A stretch of 64,000 bases of DNA from positions 124,001 through 188,000 of the forward strand of contig DBFJJS010000010.1 of the NCBI GenBank assembly GCA_048393055.1. Direction: 5' to 3'. Positions within the stretch are counted from its first letter, which is position 1; every line of letters starts with the position of its first letter. A model generated the notes under the pieces. That model had not been told where the DNA came from. It did no database searches and saw nothing but the letters and a program-made list of their open reading frames with translations. Shown piece after piece: positions 59,827 through 64,000 of the stretch. Made by a program: the position numbers and the translations under genes. This DNA is from Faeciplasma sp048393055. GTDB taxonomy: Bacteria; Bacillota; Clostridia; Oscillospirales; Ruminococcaceae.

Positions 59827-61140
59827 CTATTTCTGTCCGATAGCCCTGTCCAAAGACAATAGCGCCCTCTTTGCAAGCGCGGCGTACTTTTCCTGCTTGC
59901 CCCTTATCCTCTCTGGAAGCTCCGGCAAAATCCCCATGTTCGCGCCCATCGGCTGAAATCCCGACGGCGAGCCGCTGTGAACGTATTCTGCCAGAGCGCC
60001 GATCATGGTGTCGGCTGGAAGAGTAATCTCGCTAATCCCTTTTAAACGCCGGCCCAAAGACATGGCTGCATATATTCCGCTCGCTGCGGACTCCATATAC
60101 CCCTCTACGCCTGTCATCTGTCCGGCAAAATATATTCTTTGGTCCTTTTTAAGGCAGAAGTGATTATCCAAAAGCTCGGGAGAGTTAAGATAAGTATTTC
60201 TATGCATGACTCCGTACCGGACAAATTCCGCGTTCTCAAGCCCCGTTATGAGCGAAAATACCCTTTTCTGCTCCCCAAACTTGAGATTGGTCTGAAATCC
60301 GACAAGGTTATAAAGCGTGCCCTCGTTGTTTTCCTTTCTGAGCTGGACCACCGCATACGGACGTCTTCCGGTTCGCGGGTCGGTAAGCCCGACAGGCTTT
60401 AAAGGGCCAAAGCGCATTGTGTCCTCGCCGCGCTTTGCAAGCACCTCTATCGGCATGCATCCCTCATACACCTTATAGTGCTTTGAGCCTTCCTTCTCAA
60501 AATCGTGAAGCGGAGCGGTCTGAGCCAGGACAAGCTCGTTGTAAAACCGAAGGTACTCTTCTTTGTCCATCGGACAGTTCAGATAATCCGCGTCGCCTCT
60601 GCCGTATCTCGACGCCTCGAACACCAAAGATTTGTCAAGGCTGTCGGCGGCAACTATCGGCGCGGCGGCGTCATGAAAATACAGGTATGAGTTTCCCACA
60701 AGCCTTCCTATGCTGACAGAAAGCGCTTCGCTCGTCAGCGGTCCGGTCGCTATTATCACATAGCCATCCGGTATTTCGGTCACTTCCCCGTTTATCACTT
60801 CTATGTTGGGATGGGAATTTATCTTATCCGTTATATAGTCCGAAAACTCCTCTCTCGATACTGCAAGCGCGCCTCCCGCCGGAACCATTGTGCTCTTGGC
60901 TGCAAGCATCGTAAGAGAGCCTAAGCGACGCATTTCCTCTTTTAAAAGTCCGGCGGCAGACTCAAGCCGCTTAGCCTTAAGAGAATTTGAGCACACCAGC
61001 TCGGCATATCCGCTGTATTTGTGCGCGGGCGTATATTTGTGGGGCTTCATCTCATAAAGCTGAACATGTATATCCATGCTTGCAAGCCTCCACGCAGCCT
61101 CGCAGCCTGCAAGCCCCGCTCCTATTACTTTAACAGTCAT
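59827..61140 (-). CDS. trmFO: Methylenetetrahydrofolate-tRNA-(uracil-5-)-methyltransferase
   Basis: FAD enzyme of 437 aa that methylates U54 in the T loop of tRNAs using methylene-THF. The N-terminal dinucleotide fold is VKVIGAGLAGCEAAWRLA, followed by the family segments ELVCSNSLKAKRLESAAGLL and VPAGGALAVSREEFS. The C-terminal region has FAGQMTGVEGYMESAASG. AAGGA lies eight bases before the ATG at 61140; the ATG at 61149 touches the ribosome site. It sits between topA and plsX, the conserved dprA-topA-trmFO order. Its cosubstrate comes from the SHMT reaction encoded at 15.8 kb. Confidence 0.97.
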   Translation of the reverse strand: MTVKVIGAGLAGCEAAWRLASMDIHVQLYEMKPHKYTPAHKYSGYAELVCSNSLKAKRLESAAGLLKEEMRRLGSLTMLAAKSTMVPAGGALAVSREEFSDYITDKINSHPNIEVINGEVTEIPDGYVIIATGPLTSEALSVSIGRLVGNSYLYFHDAAAPIVAADSLDKSLVFEASRYGRGDADYLNCPMDKEEYLRFYNELVLAQTAPLHDFEKEGSKHYKVYEGCMPIEVLAKRGEDTMRFGPLKPVGLTDPRTGRRPYAVVQLRKENNEGTLYNLVGFQTNLKFGEQKRVFSLITGLENAEFVRYGVMHRNTYLNSPELLDNHFCLKKDQRIYFAGQMTGVEGYMESAASGIYAAMSLGRRLKGISEITLPADTMIGALAEYVHSGSPSGFQPMGANMGILPELPERIRGKQEKYAALAKRALLSLDRAIGQK

Positions 61141-61170
61141 ATTACACATCCTTGTAATGACCCGCTGCCA

Positions 61171-63249
61171 TCAGCCCAAATCCTTCTCGTAACCGCAGTC
61201 CTTTTTATGGCATACAAGCTTGCCCTTCGCTCCTCCCTTTTGGAAGAGAGTAGACGAGCATTTCGGACACAGCTCGGCAGTCGGGGTGTCCCATGTCATA
61301 AAGCTGCACCTGGGATTATCCTCGCAGCCGAAGTACTTTTTGCCCTTCTGCGTCTTTTTCTGAAGTATTTTTTTCCCGCAGTACGGGCACTTTCCAACCG
61401 TTTCGGTGACGAGACGCTTGGTATTTGTGCATTCTGGAAATCCTGTGCAGGCAAGAAACTTTCCGTACTTACCTATTTTAATTACCATGGGCTTGCCGCA
61501 TACCTCGCACACCTGATCCGTCTTTTCATCCGGTATCTTTACGCGCTTTCCCTCGAAATTCTCCTCCGCTTTTTTCAGCGACTTATCAAAATCGGTGTAG
61601 AAATCGCTCAGCGTTTCGCGCCAATCCCTGTGCCCAAGCTCTATTTCGTCAAGCTGGGACTCCATATCAGCGGTAAACTTTAAATCCACTATACGCTTGA
61701 AGTTTTCCTTCATAAGCTCGGTGGTTACAACTCCTAAAGCCGTCGGCTTAAGCTGCTTTCCGTCCCGTTCCACATAAGAACGCTGCAAAATCGTAGTTAT
61801 AGTTGAAGCGTAGGTAGAGGGTCTGGCTATCCCGTATTCCTTAAAAGCCTTAATCAGCGTAGCCTCGGTATATCTTGCCGGGGGCTGTGTAAAATGCTGA
61901 AGCCCGTCAAGAGATTTAAGGCTTAGCGTCTCACCCTTTACAAGCGGAGGCAGTACGCTGGACTGGTCGGCATCCTCCTTTTGTTCTTCGTACAACGCGG
62001 TGAAGCCATCAAACTTCACACTAAATCCCGAAGCCTTGAACACACAGCCGTTTGCCTCTATAGAGGCAGATGTTGTGTTTAAAATACAGTCAGCCATCTG
62101 GCTTGCAATGAACCTCGACCATATCAGCTTATAAAGCTTATACTGGTCGTTAGTAAGAGAAGTCTTTGCGCGCTCAGGGGTCAAATCCGACATTGTTGGG
62201 CGAATTGCCTCGTGCGCATCCTGAATGCTGTTGTCCTTTGATTTAAAAGTACGCGGCTTATCGGGAAGATACCCGCTTCCGTAATTATTCCTTATAAACT
62301 CGGCGGCGGCAGCCTTTGCCTCGTCGGATATCCTTAAGGAGTCGGTTCGCATGTAAGTAATAAGACCTACAGCGCCTATTCCCTCGACATCGACGCCCTC
62401 ATACAGCTCCTGAGCTATGCTCATTGTACGCCTTGAATTAAACCCAAGCCTTTGCGATGCGTCCTGAAGCAGCGTAGAGGTCGAAAACGGAGCGGCAGGC
62501 GTTTTAATCCTTGTTCCGTTTCGCACAGACTGCACTGTAAACTCCGCCCCGTTGAGCCTTTCAAGCACGGCGTCGGCATCCTGCTTGCACTTAAGCTCAG
62601 GCTTCACGCCGTCAACCGTGGAAAGCTTCGCGCAAAACGCCTTTTTAGAGCCCTTTGACGCAAGCTTAGCCTCGACAGACCAGTATTCCACAGGGGTAAA
62701 TCTATTTATTTCATCCTCGCGGTCTACAATCATCCTTACCGCCACGGACTGAACTCTTCCGGCGGAAAGCCCTCTTCTGACCTTTTTCCAAAGGAAGGGT
62801 GAAAGCTTGTATCCTACTATCCTGTCAAGTATCCTGCGGGCCTGCTGAGCATTGACGATGTTCATATCAATGCATCTGGGTGCGGCTATTCCCGCTTCAA
62901 CTCCGGTTTTAGTAATCTCATTAAAGGCAATGCGGTTTTTTTCTTTTAAATCAAATCCGAGCATGCATGCCAAATGCCACGATATCGCCTCTCCCTCGCG
63001 GTCAGGGTCGGTGGCAAAATAAACATGCTCTGATTTTTTTGCTCGTTTTTTAATATCCTTAATTATATTTTCCTTGCCGGCTATATCCACATATGTCGGC
63101 TCAAAACCATGTTCGATATCTACCGCAAGCTTAGACTTCGGCAAATCCCTCACATGGCCCGCGCATGCGACCACCTCGTAGCCTGCGCCAAGCGTCCTTT
63201 TTACGGTGTGGATCTTAGACGGCGACTCAACAATTATCAAATCCGACAT
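61171..63249 (-). CDS. topA: DNA topoisomerase I
   Basis: Type IA topoisomerase of 692 aa relaxing negative supercoils. The Toprim domain starts DLIIVESPSKIHTVKRTLG and has the acidic FATDPDREGEAISWHL. The catalytic Tyr is in GLITYMRTDSLRIS. Three C-terminal four-Cys zinc elements follow: CEVCGKPMV...CTGFPEC, CPYCGKKIL...CEDNPRC and CPKCSSTLF...CHKKDC. GAGGT precedes the ATG. It lies 15 bp after dprA. Confidence 0.98.
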   Translation of the reverse strand: MSDLIIVESPSKIHTVKRTLGAGYEVVACAGHVRDLPKSKLAVDIEHGFEPTYVDIAGKENIIKDIKKRAKKSEHVYFATDPDREGEAISWHLACMLGFDLKEKNRIAFNEITKTGVEAGIAAPRCIDMNIVNAQQARRILDRIVGYKLSPFLWKKVRRGLSAGRVQSVAVRMIVDREDEINRFTPVEYWSVEAKLASKGSKKAFCAKLSTVDGVKPELKCKQDADAVLERLNGAEFTVQSVRNGTRIKTPAAPFSTSTLLQDASQRLGFNSRRTMSIAQELYEGVDVEGIGAVGLITYMRTDSLRISDEAKAAAAEFIRNNYGSGYLPDKPRTFKSKDNSIQDAHEAIRPTMSDLTPERAKTSLTNDQYKLYKLIWSRFIASQMADCILNTTSASIEANGCVFKASGFSVKFDGFTALYEEQKEDADQSSVLPPLVKGETLSLKSLDGLQHFTQPPARYTEATLIKAFKEYGIARPSTYASTITTILQRSYVERDGKQLKPTALGVVTTELMKENFKRIVDLKFTADMESQLDEIELGHRDWRETLSDFYTDFDKSLKKAEENFEGKRVKIPDEKTDQVCEVCGKPMVIKIGKYGKFLACTGFPECTNTKRLVTETVGKCPYCGKKILQKKTQKGKKYFGCEDNPRCSFMTWDTPTAELCPKCSSTLFQKGGAKGKLVCHKKDCGYEKDLG

Positions 63250-63264
63250 TCAATATCGACCTCG

Positions 63265-64000
63265 TTAGCATAATTTCTGTATCGCATATCTGTTTCCGGA
63301 AAGCGACCTTACAAACCCATCAAGCTCAAGCTCAGTCAGGATAGTTTCGATATCCTCTACTCCCTCGCAAGACAACGCTATCTCGTCAAAAAGGACCGCG
63401 CCATTTTCGGAAATAAACTCCAATATCTTTCTCTTTCCTTCAGAAAGAGCTTCCAAATCGGCAGCACAAACCGCGGGAAATTCCTGCGTCCGCGCATGCG
63501 CCTGCGGTTCGCCGCTCGCGGGGTTCTCGCCGGTTTCGACCCCCGGCCTGACGCTTGCCTTTACCCGTTTGCTCCGGCGGCACGCGCCGTCCTCCTCAGA
63601 AAACAGACCGCTCTCGCTTCTTAGCTTAAACACGTCCGCGTTCGGATTGAGCTTATGCGCATATACGCTGTAATATTCGTTTAATATGTCCCTTGCGTCG
63701 AAAACAGGTATCGCGCCGTCGCGCAAAAGTCCCGTAACGCCTGCATAATCGTCGTTAAACAGCTCGTGCGGAGGGATACAGAAAATGTCCTTCCCCTGAG
63801 CCAGCGCAAACGCAGCTGTACTGAGAGCGCCGCTTCCTATTCCCGCCTGAGTTACAAGCGTGCCCAAGGAAATTCCGGCAAGAATCCTGTTTCTTGCACG
63901 GAAGTAAAACGAGGACGGCCTGTCGTTCGGCAGATACTCGCTTATAACTGCTCCGTTCCTTGCAACAACCTTCTTCGCAGAGGCGTTTTCCTTCGGATAA
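63265..64000 (-). CDS. dprA: DNA-processing protein DprA (Smf), C-terminal part
   Basis: The 3' portion (244 aa) of dprA; the N-terminus lies beyond the window edge. DprA protects incoming single-stranded DNA and loads RecA during natural transformation. The Rossmann-like core shows YPKENASAKKVVARNGAVIS, FYFRARNRILAGISLGTLVT and SGALSTAAFALAQGKDIFCI. A disordered basic linker follows, and a C-terminal winged helix (SEGKRKILEFISENGAVLFD...) completes it. The open frame continues to the last base. The apparent start at 63867 is only an internal TTG. With the ComEA-like gene at 33.5 kb it hints at competence. Confidence 0.93.
   Translation of the reverse strand, partial: YPKENASAKKVVARNGAVISEYLPNDRPSSFYFRARNRILAGISLGTLVTQAGIGSGALSTAAFALAQGKDIFCIPPHELFNDDYAGVTGLLRDGAIPVFDARDILNEYYSVYAHKLNPNADVFKLRSESGLFSEEDGACRRSKRVKASVRPGVETGENPASGEPQAHARTQEFPAVCAADLEALSEGKRKILEFISENGAVLFDEIALSCEGVEDIETILTELELDGFVRSLSGNRYAIQKLC

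Overview
The window looks like a chromosomal segment of a Gram-positive, low-to-mid GC anaerobe of the class Clostridia (Bacillota). The reasons are the gene order dprA-topA-trmFO and smc-ftsY, Clostridia-typical families (DUF4364, YqeG, a CD1247-type protein next to efp, a YolD/Y-family polymerase cassette), lipobox-anchored exo-enzymes, Shine-Dalgarno (SD) sites close to AGGAGG, TTG and GTG starts, and near-consensus TTGACA-17-TATAAT promoters. Secreted or surface glycosidases (GH127-like, GH10, GH30-like) and a cytosolic GH29 suggest a plant- or host-glycan user such as a gut or rumen bacterium. I cannot name the species.

Layout. 1-2.3 kb: a sensor kinase (cut by the window edge in its H box) and its OmpR-type regulator. 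2.4-4.4 kb: a GH127-like lipoprotein. 4.5-7.5 kb: a copper unit, csoR-copA, with CsoR-like operators inside a strong promoter. 7.5-11.7 kb: membrane proteins (DUF308, PlsY-like, AI-2E transporter), an M42 peptidase and a GNAT. 11.8-14.8 kb: GH29 and pyruvate kinase. 14.9-18.8 kb: a ZTP riboswitch followed by an FNT-type formate channel, glyA and fhs, a coherent one-carbon operon. 18.8-31.7 kb: PspC; then, on the minus strand, a YolD/GNAT/Y-polymerase group, a one-Cys Bcp peroxiredoxin, an iron alcohol dehydrogenase, DUF3737, a GH10 xylanase, DUF3810, a CDF transporter, YfbR, DUF4364 and PcrA. 31.8-35.3 kb: a second AI-2E protein, tRNA-Thr(GGT), a ComEA-like protein and metK behind a SAM-I riboswitch.

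35.3-42.4 kb is the most accessory part: an ECF sigma factor with a membrane partner, a decayed HTH/membrane gene pair that still has a perfect operator-like inverted repeat, an acidic two-repeat lipoprotein gene frameshifted in its signal peptide, a GH30-like lipoprotein, and ribU behind an FMN riboswitch. 42.4-46.5 kb (minus): a CD1247-type zinc-ribbon protein, efp, an aminopeptidase, an endonuclease-IV-like TIM barrel, yqeG and rpsU (57 aa). 46.6-64 kb (minus): a dense housekeeping run of dprA, topA, trmFO, plsX, rnc, a radical SAM protein, smc, ftsY, rdgB, yhbY, a nadD-yqeK fusion, an LCP-like protein, rsfS and leuS.

Three metabolite riboswitches (ZTP, SAM-I, FMN), each followed by an intrinsic terminator, control one-carbon, methionine and riboflavin functions. 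I found no CRISPR array, insertion sequence, integrase, rRNA or phage genes. Start codons given here were chosen from visible ribosome-binding sites and often lie downstream of the longest possible ORF.
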